Shown piece by piece: positions 1 to 7,620 of a DNA stretch of 51,615 nucleotides. The stretch covers positions 1-51,615 of the forward strand of contig CAJFEW010000014.1 in the NCBI GenBank assembly GCA_904374805.1, written 5' to 3'. The first letter of the stretch is position 1; the number at the start of each line of letters is the position of its first letter. The position numbers were made by a program, and so were the translations under genes. The notes beneath the pieces are model-generated. The model was not told where the DNA came from and did no database searches. It worked only from the letters and a program-made list of their open reading frames with translations. Source of the DNA: an uncultured Neglectibacter sp. Its GTDB lineage: Bacteria; Bacillota; Clostridia; Oscillospirales; Acutalibacteraceae.

Positions 1-609
1 CACCAGATGCACGCCGGCGAAAGTGTCGGCGGTGCCGGCCAGCCACTCGTCATAGCCCACAAAGGAGTAGCCGGTGTTGCAGGGGTAGCCGTCTACACCG
101 GCCATCTCATCGCTGTTCTCCAGCAGCATGGCGAAGACGTAGTCCTTGGCGGTGATGGGAGTGCCGTCGCTCCAAACCAGGCCGTCGTTGATGGTGACGG
201 TGTAGGTCTTGGTGCCGTCCTCGTTCTCCGTCTCTTCGTGAGAGGCCACAACAGTGTCGTTGTACTGGAACTCGCCTTCCTTGGTGTAGACCACGGTATC
301 GTAGCCGCCGTGGATCAGGTCGTACATGTTGAAGTTGGTCTCGGAGGTAGAGAACCCGGTGTCGTAAAACTCGTTGATGACCTGGGTGATAGAGCCGATG
401 ACCATCTGGCCGGTAGGCTCGGTGGGCTTTTCGCCGGTGGTGCCGGCCTCTGCGTCGGAGCTCAGATCTGAGCTGGTCTCAGAGGTCTGAGAGACCTCTG
501 AGGAGGAACCCTGGTCGTTGTTGGTAACAGTTTCCTGCTGGCCGCAGGCAGTCACCGACAGAGCCAGGAGCCCTGCCAGCAGCAGGGACAGGATCTTTTT
601 GGTTTTCAC
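1..609 (-). CDS. Peptide ABC transporter substrate-binding lipoprotein, N-terminal part (SBP_bac_5 type)
   Basis: The start is seen but the gene runs off the left edge, leaving 203 codons. It begins at a GTG at 609, behind GGAG at 617-620. The product opens with a lipoprotein signal, a KTKK basic end followed by a leucine-rich core and the lipobox LSVTAC, so the mature protein should be lipid-anchored outside the membrane. A Ser/Thr/Glu-rich linker of about 40 residues follows. Then comes a segment typical of family 5 solute-binding proteins, including NDGLVWSDGTPITAKDYVFA. Such proteins capture oligopeptides or similar solutes for an ABC importer; permease and ATPase genes would be expected beyond the edge. 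It has its own promoter at 732-760. Family assignment is firm; substrate is unknown. Confidence 0.85.
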   Translation of the reverse strand, partial: MKTKKILSLLLAGLLALSVTACGQQETVTNNDQGSSSEVSQTSETSSDLSSDAEAGTTGEKPTEPTGQMVIGSITQVINEFYDTGFSTSETNFNMYDLIHGGYDTVVYTKEGEFQYNDTVVASHEETENEDGTKTYTVTINDGLVWSDGTPITAKDYVFAMLLENSDEMAGVDGYPCNTGYSFVGYDEWLAGTADTFAGVHLV

Positions 610-672
610 TGTGTTTCTCCTTCTTTCCTCGATTTAAGTTGAGTTACTGTGGTGTCCTTCGCAGGCAAACAC

Positions 673-694
673 TTTAAAGGGATAAACCTTTAAA
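673..694. promoter_or_regulatory. Perfect 8-bp inverted repeat in the lipoprotein gene leader
   Basis: TTTAAAGG (673-680) and CCTTTAAA (687-694) are perfect inverted arms around GATAAA. The element lies in the transcribed leader about 30-50 nt below the predicted start site of the binding-protein gene. It could be an operator or an RNA hairpin. I do not recognise the regulator. Confidence 0.4.
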
Positions 695-731
695 TTGTTG
701 TTCTGCGAAAGACAAATGCGAAAGCTTCCTT

Positions 732-760
732 ATTTTATCAAATGGTGTCCCAAAGGTCAA
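732..760 (-). promoter_or_regulatory. Sigma-A type promoter of the peptide-binding protein gene
   Basis: On the minus strand TTGACC (760-755) and TAAAAT (737-732) are separated by 17 bp. Transcription would start near 725, giving a leader of about 115 nt. The rest of 610-823 holds no gene, and I see no clear pepF terminator in it. Confidence 0.7.
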
Positions 761-823
761 GTGGTTTTGCAATTTCCTTCGAAGAAAAATGCATAAAAGT
801 CGAAAAATGGTGGAAACAGAGGA

Positions 824-2581
824 TCAATTTTCCATCAGGGACTCCATCTGGCCGATCAGGTCGTCAAAGAGCCGCAGGGCTTCCTGCACCGGGGCGGGGG
901 AGCCCATGTCCACACCGGCGCCGCGCAGCAAGGACACCGGGTCTGTGGAGCAGCCTCCGGAAAGAAAGCGCAGGTAATCCTGCACCGCGGGGGTTCCCTC
1001 TTTCAAAATGCGCTGGGACAGGGCAATGGCCGCAGAGAAGCCGGTGGCGTACTGATAGACGTAGAAATTCATATAGAAGTGGGGGATGCGGGCCCACTCC
1101 AGGGCGATTTCCGGATCGGGAACGATGTCCTCCCCGTAGTACTCCCGGTTTAAGTCCCCGTACTTTTGGCACAGGCTCTCGGCGGTGAGGGGCAGGCCTT
1201 GCTGCACCTGTTCGCTGCACCACAGCTCGAACTCGGCGAACATGGTCTGCCGGTACAGGGTGGTGCGGAACTGCTCCAGGAAGTAGTTGATCAGGTAGGC
1301 CCGCTCCTTTTTGCCGGTGGTCTTGCCCAGCAGGTGCTGCATAAGCAGGGCTTCGTTGCAGGTGGAGGCCACTTCCGCCACGAAGATCACGTAGTCAAAA
1401 TAGGTGATGGATTGGTTTTTGGCGGAGAGATAGGAGTGGAGGGCGTGGCCCATTTCGTGGACCAGGGTGAACACGTCGTTTAAGGTGTCGGTGTAGTTTA
1501 AGAGCACAAAGGGATGGCAGCCATACTGGCCGGAGGAGTAGGCGCCCGAGCGCTTGCCCTGGTTCTCGTAGACGTCGATCCAGCGGTTTTCAAAGCCCTC
1601 TTTCAGCATGGAGAGGTAGTCCTGGCCCAAAGGCGCCAGGGCCTCCAGGGCCATCTCCTTGGCCTTTTCAAAGGGGATTTTTTCGTCCTGGTCCGGCACC
1701 ATAGGCGCATAGATGTCGTAGTAGTGGAGCTCGTCCACGCCCAGCAGCTTCTTGCGCAGGCGCATATAGCGGTGCATGGTGGGGAAGCTCTCCCGCACGG
1801 CGGCAATCAAGTTGTGGTAGATCTCCACGGGCACCTCGGTTTTGTCCAAGGCGGCGGCCAAAGCGGAGGGATAGTGCCGGGCGTCGGCGAAGAACTGCAG
1901 CTGTTTCATCTGGCCGTCCAGAGCGGCGGCGAAGGTGTTCTTAAAGCTGTCGAAGCCCTTGTAGTAGCTGGCAAAGGCAGACTGGCGCATGGCCCGGTCG
2001 CTGCCCTGCATCATGGGGATGAAAGTGCCGTGGGTGACCGGATGCCGGCCACCGTCCTTATCCACCGCGTCGGCAAAGGTCAGGTCGGCGTCGTGCAGGT
2101 TCTTGTAGATGTCGCTGGGGGACTGGCTCACCTTCCCGGCGGAGGCCAGCAGGGCCTCTTCCTGCTGGGAGAGGGTGTGCTCCTTCTGCCGGCGGATGCG
2201 GGTGAGGGCCAGGCGGTAGTGCTCCAGGCCGGGCTCCTCCTGGTAGAAGCGCTCCATGGTCTCGTCGGCCTGGATGAGCAGGTTCATCATCTGGCCGCTC
2301 ATTTTTTGCGCCTGGGGATTTCGGGTGTCCTGATCCCGCAGGTACATGGCATAGCTCACAAAGGGCTCGCCCACCCGGGTGAACTCGTCCTCCAGCTGGA
2401 GGAACTTCAGCAGCCCCTGGGCGCTTTGTCCCAAAGTGCCCTGGCAGGCCTTCAGGCGGCCCACCACTTCCTGAATTTTGGGAATGTCCGCCTCCCAGGC
2501 TTCCTCGTTGGGGTACAGATCGGTGGTGGCCCAGGTGTACTGGGGATCCAGTTCGCTCCGTTGGGGAATTTTTTGCTCCAT
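824..2581 (-). CDS. pepF: Oligoendopeptidase F (M3 zinc metallopeptidase)
   Basis: A cytoplasmic M3-family metallopeptidase that cuts short peptides, 585 residues, close to the usual PepF length of about 600. The zinc-binding HEMGH lies at residues 375-379, and the third ligand is probably Glu403 in VAEVAS. The N-terminal half is the helical lobe of PepF proteins. The start at 2581 is chosen because it follows AGAGGAG at a normal distance and matches the family N-terminus (MEQKIPQRSE). The open frame extends 60 codons further upstream, but that part runs through the promoter and looks non-coding. It is divergent from mutY. There is no signal peptide. Lying next to a peptide-binding lipoprotein gene on the same strand, it could help digest imported peptides, though that is inference. 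Confidence 0.95.
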   Translation of the reverse strand: MEQKIPQRSELDPQYTWATTDLYPNEEAWEADIPKIQEVVGRLKACQGTLGQSAQGLLKFLQLEDEFTRVGEPFVSYAMYLRDQDTRNPQAQKMSGQMMNLLIQADETMERFYQEEPGLEHYRLALTRIRRQKEHTLSQQEEALLASAGKVSQSPSDIYKNLHDADLTFADAVDKDGGRHPVTHGTFIPMMQGSDRAMRQSAFASYYKGFDSFKNTFAAALDGQMKQLQFFADARHYPSALAAALDKTEVPVEIYHNLIAAVRESFPTMHRYMRLRKKLLGVDELHYYDIYAPMVPDQDEKIPFEKAKEMALEALAPLGQDYLSMLKEGFENRWIDVYENQGKRSGAYSSGQYGCHPFVLLNYTDTLNDVFTLVHEMGHALHSYLSAKNQSITYFDYVIFVAEVASTCNEALLMQHLLGKTTGKKERAYLINYFLEQFRTTLYRQTMFAEFELWCSEQVQQGLPLTAESLCQKYGDLNREYYGEDIVPDPEIALEWARIPHFYMNFYVYQYATGFSAAIALSQRILKEGTPAVQDYLRFLSGGCSTDPVSLLRGAGVDMGSPAPVQEALRLFDDLIGQMESLMEN

Positions 2582-2690
2582 AAAAAAATCTCCTCTCTGT
2601 TTCGGATACATAAGTGTTGCAGGGAAAATTTGGCGCGCCGGGCGAGGGCCGCGCTGAAAGACGGTCAAGCGCCCGACACGAACAAAAGGT

Positions 2691-2719
2691 AGTATAGCAC
2701 ACAACTGGGGAAAATAGAA
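2691..2719 (-). promoter_or_regulatory. Extended -10 promoter for pepF
   Basis: TATACT (2696-2691) is preceded by TGC, an extended -10. A weak -35, TTCTAT (2719-2714), lies 17 bp upstream. It faces away from the mutY promoter about 25 bp off. Confidence 0.5.
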
Positions 2720-2743
2720 GGGGCTAGGGCCTTTTTCCCCCGA

Positions 2744-2772
2744 TTGCAGGTTTTTTCTCAATGTGGTATGAT
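2744..2772 (+). promoter_or_regulatory. Promoter for mutY
   Basis: TTGCAG (2744-2749) and TATGAT (2767-2772) are 17 bp apart, with TGG directly before the -10. The leader to the mutY start is about 100 nt. Confidence 0.6.
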
Positions 2773-2876
2773 AGCGTTCCGAAAGGCCCCTGTTTTTAGG
2801 GGATCAGGAGCGACGGCCCGGAGCAGGTTTGCAGAATGTGCCGGAGACGATTTGGACAGCGGAAAGGTGTGTGTAC

Positions 2877-3962
2877 ATGGACGATCAAGAGATTTTGGCC
2901 CAGCTGCCTCCACGTCTGCTTTCGTGGTACGCGGGCAGCGCCCGGGTGCTGCCCTGGCGGGAGGAGCCCACTCCCTACCGGGTGTGGGTGTCGGAGATTA
3001 TGCTGCAGCAGACCCGGGTGGAGGCGGTAAAACCCTACTACGAAAGGTTTCTAAACGCCCTGCCCACCGTGGAGGCCTTGGCCCAGGCCCCGGAGGAGCT
3101 GCTGCTCAAACTGTGGGAGGGGCTGGGCTATTACAATCGGGTGCGCAACCTGCAGAAAGGGGCCCAAGTGGTCATGGAGCGCTACGGGGGCAAGGTGCCC
3201 GCCTCCTTTGAGGAGCTGCGCTCCCTTCCCGGGGTGGGAGACTACACGGCCGGGGCCGTTGCCTCCATCGCCTTTGGCATTCCCGTGCCCGCCGTAGACG
3301 GCAATGTGCTGCGGGTGGTCTCCCGGGTGCTCAGCCGCCGGGACAACATTTTGGACCCCAAGGTGAAGCGCCGGGTGGAGGAGGAGATCCGAGCCATCCT
3401 GCCTCCCCAGGCGGGGGACTTTAACCAGTCCCTCATGGAGTTGGGCGCTTTGATCTGTCTGCCGGGAGGAGCGCCCAAGTGCCTGCTGTGCCCGCTGCGG
3501 GAGGTGTGCCGGGGCTTCGCTCAGGGCACGGCCCCAGAGCTGCCGGTGAAAACCAAGCCCAAGCCCCGCCGGCGGGAGGAGCGCACCCTGTTTCTCCTCT
3601 TCTCGCCCCAGGGCAGGGCCGCCCTGCAGAAACGTCCGGAAACCGGCTTGCTGGCAGGGCTGTGGGAGCTTCCCGCCGGAGAGGGGACCCTTTCCCGCCA
3701 GGAGGCGGAGAAGTGGCTGTTTGCCCAGGGCTTGGAGTGGGAGCGCTTGGAACCGGGACCTAAAGCCCGGCACATCTTTTCCCACGTGCAGTGGGAGATG
3801 ACCAGCTGGGTGGTTCGGGTGCGGGGGGAGATCCCCGGTTTTGTCTGGGCCAGCGGGGAGCAGCTGCGCCGGGACTACGCCCTGCCCTCGGCCTTTAAGG
3901 CCTATGTTCCCCTGCTGCGGGAAAACGGCACAAAAGAAAGGCCCCAGGAGGAGACCTCCTAG
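2877..3962 (+). CDS. mutY: A/G-specific adenine glycosylase MutY
   Basis: Removes adenine mispaired with 8-oxoguanine or guanine during base excision repair. The 361-residue protein has the catalytic Glu in WVSEIMLQQT (E40), a helix-hairpin-helix LPGVGDYTAGA from residue 117, and the catalytic Asp in VPAVDGNVLR (D141). Four cysteines for a 4Fe-4S cluster lie at 194, 202, 205 and 211. The first spacing is X7 rather than the X6 of E. coli MutY. A NUDIX-like C-terminal domain that senses oxoG follows from about residue 230. The start at 2877 follows GGAAAGG; an in-frame codon 16 positions upstream has no better ribosome site. The gene ends at a strong hairpin terminator and converges on the MerR gene. 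Confidence 0.95.
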   Translation: MDDQEILAQLPPRLLSWYAGSARVLPWREEPTPYRVWVSEIMLQQTRVEAVKPYYERFLNALPTVEALAQAPEELLLKLWEGLGYYNRVRNLQKGAQVVMERYGGKVPASFEELRSLPGVGDYTAGAVASIAFGIPVPAVDGNVLRVVSRVLSRRDNILDPKVKRRVEEEIRAILPPQAGDFNQSLMELGALICLPGGAPKCLLCPLREVCRGFAQGTAPELPVKTKPKPRRREERTLFLLFSPQGRAALQKRPETGLLAGLWELPAGEGTLSRQEAEKWLFAQGLEWERLEPGPKARHIFSHVQWEMTSWVVRVRGEIPGFVWASGEQLRRDYALPSAFKAYVPLLRENGTKERPQEETS

Positions 3963-3974
3963 AGCGGGAAAGAC

Positions 3975-4010
3975 AAAGGGACGGCTGCTTACTGCGGCCG
4001 TCCCTTTTTT
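3975..4010 (+). terminator. Intrinsic terminator of mutY
   Basis: An 11-bp perfect stem, AAAGGGACGGC (3975-3985) with GCCGTCCCTTT (3997-4007), is followed by a T run to 4010. The run overlaps the stop codon of the convergent MerR gene, so the element may also slow transcription from that side. Confidence 0.85.
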
Positions 4011-4836
4011 ATCCATGTTCCACTTGGATTTCCAGTTTGAGGATAAAGTCTTCCTCTTGTTCGGTGCCCAAATAGCTGATCAGATCCGTCTCAAAGGAGT
4101 CTCCGGCAATGCGGCAGCCCTGGCTTTGGATAAAGCGGAGCACAATCGGATAGGTTTCCGTCAGGCGCTCGTAGGGCCCTTGATGCAGGATGCAGGCGTA
4201 AAGGCCGGCCGGCTTTTTGTAGAGCCTGGGAGAGGAGGCCGGGTGGGACAGCTTGGAGGAGTAGTAGCTCTCTCGAAAGTCCCCCCGCAGGAGGGACTCC
4301 CGGGTGACAATACTGCCCACGGCCAGCTCCTCTCCCAGGCCGGTGCTGTCGCAGTAGGCCAGGTGGTCCTGCAGGTTCCGGATCAAGTCTTTGACGGCGC
4401 CCACTTGCCCGGTGGCCGGTGTGGCGATGTACCAACCCTCCGGCTGCTCTTCCAGCCAGGGGACGCCGGGGGTTCCTTGGAGGGCTTCCTCGGTGGATTC
4501 CACGCCGTTTTGCAGGATGCGCCGCATGCGCTCCAACTTCTGCCGCTCCTGCAGAAGCTTGCGCTCGTTCTCCCGCAGGAGCCGGGAAAACGCCCGGGGT
4601 TCCCGGTGGGCCATGTAGGAGCGGATTTCCTTGAGAGAGCAGCCCGCTTCCCGCAGGGCGGCAATCAGGTCAAAGTCAAAAAACTGGGAGGCGGCGTAAT
4701 ACCGGTAGCCGTTCTCCCCCAAGCGGGCAGGTTTGAGCAAGCCCAGACTGTCGTAGTGAAACAGGGTCTCTTTGGTGGTGCGGCACAGTTTTGCAAACTG
4801 GCCAGTGGTGAAAAAAACGGTGCGTTCGTCCTGCAT
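4009..4836 (-). CDS. MerR-family transcriptional regulator with GyrI-like effector domain
   Basis: A 275-residue regulator of the BmrR/BltR architecture. An N-terminal MerR winged helix covers residues about 8-78 (FTTGQFAKLCRTTKETLFHY, then the LLKPARLGENGYRYY wing). A coiled-coil dimerisation helix follows (residues about 80-125). The C-terminal part resembles the GyrI/BmrR effector-binding fold, which in relatives binds lipophilic or cationic drugs. The start at 4836 follows AAAAGGAGG. It is divergent from the flippase gene, with 157 bp between them, so it may act there. However, the flippase promoter has a 17-bp spacer, not the 19-20 bp usual for MerR-activated promoters. Family call firm; target and ligand unknown. 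Confidence 0.88.
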   Translation of the reverse strand: MQDERTVFFTTGQFAKLCRTTKETLFHYDSLGLLKPARLGENGYRYYAASQFFDFDLIAALREAGCSLKEIRSYMAHREPRAFSRLLRENERKLLQERQKLERMRRILQNGVESTEEALQGTPGVPWLEEQPEGWYIATPATGQVGAVKDLIRNLQDHLAYCDSTGLGEELAVGSIVTRESLLRGDFRESYYSSKLSHPASSPRLYKKPAGLYACILHQGPYERLTETYPIVLRFIQSQGCRIAGDSFETDLISYLGTEQEEDFILKLEIQVEHG

Positions 4837-4882
4837 GGGGCCTCCTTTTCCCGGGGAAGAAGGGAAAAACCCAGGAAGGGCG

Positions 4883-4911
4883 TTGACCTTTTTCCCCTTT
4901 TGGGGTACAAT
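4883..4911 (+). promoter_or_regulatory. Promoter of the flippase gene with an inverted repeat in its spacer
   Basis: TTGACC (4883-4888) and TACAAT (4906-4911) are exactly 17 bp apart. The spacer holds CCCC-TTTT-GGGG (4894-4905). The site lies between the divergent MerR gene and the flippase gene. Confidence 0.7.
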
Positions 4912-4993
4912 AAAATACTATATTGCATGGTGTTAACGTACAGATGGAGAATGTGCGGCGGCGGACCGGCCGCCTGGCGTTTAGGGAGAGCAT

Positions 4994-6754
4994 ATGGCGC
5001 ACGATACAAAACAGAGCTTTATGAAAGGGGCGGCTATCCTCACCGCCTCCACCTTGATTGTGAAACTGCTGGGGCTGCTTTTTTCCATTCCCCTGGCCAA
5101 TTTTATTGACCCGGAGGGCATGTCCCATTTTTACATTGCCTACAATATTTTTGGACTGTTCCTCATGCTGTCCACGGCCGGCCTGCCGGTTGCCGTGTCC
5201 CGCATGGTGGGCACCGCCACCTCCCAGGGAAGGCTGCGGGAGGCGGACCGGGTCTTTTCCGTGGCCTTTTGGCTGTTTTTCTCCTTGGGGCTGTTCGGCT
5301 GCCTGGTGATGTTTTTCGGAGCCGATCAGATTGCCCAGTGGTACGGGAGCCCGGACGCCAATTACGCCATTATGGCCCTGGCGCCCACCTTGTTTTTTAT
5401 CTCCATTGAGTCCTCCCTGCGGGGCTACTTCCAGGGACGCTCCAACATGGTGCCCACCGCCACCTCCCAAACCATCGAGGCGGTGACCAAGGTGATCATC
5501 GGCGTGGGGCTGGCCTTCTATATCATCCGCAACGTTACCGTGGACCGGGACCGCTGGGCCGCCGTGGGCGCCATCATCGGTGTTTCCGTCAGTGCCGGGC
5601 TGGGGGCGGCCTATCTGCTGAGCTGCAAATTTGTCCAGAGCCGCCGGGACAGGGGCCGCCGCTTGGAGGATGAGGAGCCCCTCACCTCCCGGCAGCAGAC
5701 GCTGCTGAACCTGGTGCGCTTCGCCGTGCCCATCACCATTGGCTCCTGCTTCTTAAGCCTGTTAGACACGGTGGACGGGGCCATCCTCATGCAGCGCCTG
5801 CAAACGGGGGCGGGCTTTACCCAGGAGATGGCCGACTGGTGGAACGGCACTTTGGGCAACGCCCGGAAGTTCTTTGACCTGCCCGGCGCGTTTGTGGTGC
5901 CCATCTCCACCAGCTTGCTGCCCATCCTTTCCGGAGCCATCGCCGCCAAGGACCAGCGGCAGGTGGACCGGATCTCCTCCACGGCTTTGCGGGTGACGCT
6001 GCTGATTGGTATTCCCTCCTCTGTGGGCATGGCGATTTTTGCCCGCCCCATTTGCCAGCTGCTGCTGTACAACCAGCCGGAGGTGGCCGAGAGCGCCGCG
6101 CCTTTGCTGACGATGCTCAGCTTGGCCATTGCCTTCAGCGGGCTGCTGTTCACCACCAACTCCATTCTCCAGTCCTTTGGCAGGGCCACCCGCCCGGTGG
6201 TGGATATGGCAGTGGGCGGCGTGGTGAAAGTGGTGCTCTCCTACGTGCTCATCGGCATTCCGGAGATTGCCGCCATGGGTTCGGCTATCAGCACGGTGGT
6301 GTCCTACGTGGTGATGGTGGTGCTGAACTTGATTGCCATCCGCAGCAGCCTGCCCCACATGGACAGCATTGTGAAGACGGCTTTGCCCCTGCTCCTTTCC
6401 GCCGGAGTGATGGGCGGGATCAGCTATGGCTTTTACTGGGTTCTCACCCGGTGGATCAGCCCGCAAATTGCCGTGCTGCCAGCCATTATTCTGGCCATTG
6501 TGGTCTACGCGGTGTGCGTGGTGCTGTTTCGTGGCGTCAGCTACGACGATGTGGTGATGCTGCCCAAGGGCCAGACGTTGGCCCGGCTGCTTCGCATGAA
6601 GCCGGAGGAGGCCCCGCAGGTTCTTCCTGGGGAGGAAGCCGCACAGAGCCTGCCCGCTGCCGAGACGGCGCCCCAGGCGGATCCTTCGCCCCGTGCCCCC
6701 GTCCGGGAAAAGCGTTCCCGCAGGGGAAAGTATACCCCCCGCCACATGCGGTGA
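4994..6754 (+). CDS. SpoVB/YtgP-type oligosaccharide or lipid-linked precursor flippase (MOP superfamily)
   Basis: A 586-residue polytopic membrane protein of the MOP superfamily, to which SpoVB, YtgP (MurJ) and Wzx belong. The N-terminus (FMKGAAILTASTLIVKLLGL) is characteristic of this clade, and hydrophobic segments run to about residue 520, consistent with 12-14 helices. A hydrophilic C-terminal tail of about 60 residues is rich in Ala, Pro and Arg and ends in a basic stretch. Such proteins move lipid-linked cell-wall or polysaccharide precursors across the membrane. Whether this copy serves lipid II, spore cortex or another polymer cannot be told from sequence. The start at 4994 follows AGGGAGAGC. 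It has its own promoter and terminator, so it is probably a single-gene unit. Confidence 0.85.
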   Translation: MAHDTKQSFMKGAAILTASTLIVKLLGLLFSIPLANFIDPEGMSHFYIAYNIFGLFLMLSTAGLPVAVSRMVGTATSQGRLREADRVFSVAFWLFFSLGLFGCLVMFFGADQIAQWYGSPDANYAIMALAPTLFFISIESSLRGYFQGRSNMVPTATSQTIEAVTKVIIGVGLAFYIIRNVTVDRDRWAAVGAIIGVSVSAGLGAAYLLSCKFVQSRRDRGRRLEDEEPLTSRQQTLLNLVRFAVPITIGSCFLSLLDTVDGAILMQRLQTGAGFTQEMADWWNGTLGNARKFFDLPGAFVVPISTSLLPILSGAIAAKDQRQVDRISSTALRVTLLIGIPSSVGMAIFARPICQLLLYNQPEVAESAAPLLTMLSLAIAFSGLLFTTNSILQSFGRATRPVVDMAVGGVVKVVLSYVLIGIPEIAAMGSAISTVVSYVVMVVLNLIAIRSSLPHMDSIVKTALPLLLSAGVMGGISYGFYWVLTRWISPQIAVLPAIILAIVVYAVCVVLFRGVSYDDVVMLPKGQTLARLLRMKPEEAPQVLPGEEAAQSLPAAETAPQADPSPRAPVREKRSRRGKYTPRHMR

Positions 6755-6772
6755 GGGAAGCAGAGAAAACAC

Positions 6773-6808
6773 AAGTGCCGGGAGGCGGATGCTCCCGGCG
6801 CTTTTTTT
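6773..6808 (+). terminator. Terminator of the flippase gene
   Basis: A 12-bp stem (6773-6784 with 6792-6803, one G-U pair) around a 7-nt loop is followed by seven T (6802-6808). It stands between convergent genes. Confidence 0.88.
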
Positions 6809-6853
6809 GTCTCCGAAAGGGGAGAGCCTCTGCTGCGTTTCTGCCCTGGTGCC

Positions 6854-7543
6854 TTACAGGGTAAAGGTCTGGCCGGGCTGGGAGACATCCATCACATGGG
6901 AGGCGTATTCCCGGTAGGTGGGGGTGGATTTGAACAGGGGCACCACGGAGTAGTCTCCCCACATGTGCATGGGGAACACATAGTCCGCCCCTGCCGCCTC
7001 AAAGAAATACTTCATGCCCAGGTCAAAGTCCGCCTCTTGGCGGGGATCCAAGGGGACGAAGGCCACGTGGATCTTCTTGCCCCGGAGCAGCTCCAGCTCC
7101 TCCTTGTAGGCCTGGACCATTTGATCGTTTTGGAACCGGGGCGCCCCGTCCCACACCCAGCAGTTCAGGTCCCCTGCGTGGTACAGGCACTGGCCCTCGC
7201 ACTGGAGCAGGAAGGCCACGCCCATGTCGGTGGAGCGGAGGGTGGCCACCTTAAGGCCATCCACTTCGTAGAAGGAGCGGGGCGCCACAAAGGTGGTCTG
7301 GCCCCGCAGGTCTTCCGGAACCTGCCGGGGGGAGATGTCGTCAGAGAGCAGGTAATGGACCTTTTTTTCTTCTTGGGCCAACTGGAAAATGGCGGGGGAA
7401 AAATGGTCCCCATGGCTGTGGCTGGCAAATACGTAAAGGGGCTTGTCCACCTGGGGCACGTCCCCTTGGTAGTAGTCGAACAGCAGGCAGCAGTGGTCCA
7501 GCTCCACAAAATAGGAGCTGTGGGTGATAAACGTGACTTTCAT
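6854..7543 (-). CDS. Metallo-beta-lactamase fold hydrolase (UlaG-like)
   Basis: A 229-residue cytoplasmic protein of the metallo-beta-lactamase superfamily. The metal motif HSHGDH (residues 42-47) is intact, and later segments include HAGDLNCW and the DLGMKYF and PMHMWGDY region, consistent with the remaining ligands. The short form without extra domains resembles the UlaG-like group of metal-dependent hydrolases, whose members act on varied phosphoesters, lactones or lactams. The start at 7543 follows AAAGGAAGG. It lies 77 bp downstream of sbcC on the same strand with no obvious terminator between, so it may be the last gene of the sbcDC operon. The substrate is unknown. Confidence 0.82.
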   Translation of the reverse strand: MKVTFITHSSYFVELDHCCLLFDYYQGDVPQVDKPLYVFASHSHGDHFSPAIFQLAQEEKKVHYLLSDDISPRQVPEDLRGQTTFVAPRSFYEVDGLKVATLRSTDMGVAFLLQCEGQCLYHAGDLNCWVWDGAPRFQNDQMVQAYKEELELLRGKKIHVAFVPLDPRQEADFDLGMKYFFEAAGADYVFPMHMWGDYSVVPLFKSTPTYREYASHVMDVSQPGQTFTL

Positions 7544-7620
7544 AGGCGTATCCTTCCTTTCTGTTGGGAATGGTTGTACCGGGGTCCTCCCCCTGTGGGA
7601 AACGGGACGGCTGGCTGCAT

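Noticed and set aside
2581-2761. N-terminal extension of pepF by 60 residues
   Set aside because: It spans the pepF promoter and lies upstream of an AGAGGAG ribosome site that serves the ATG at 2581.
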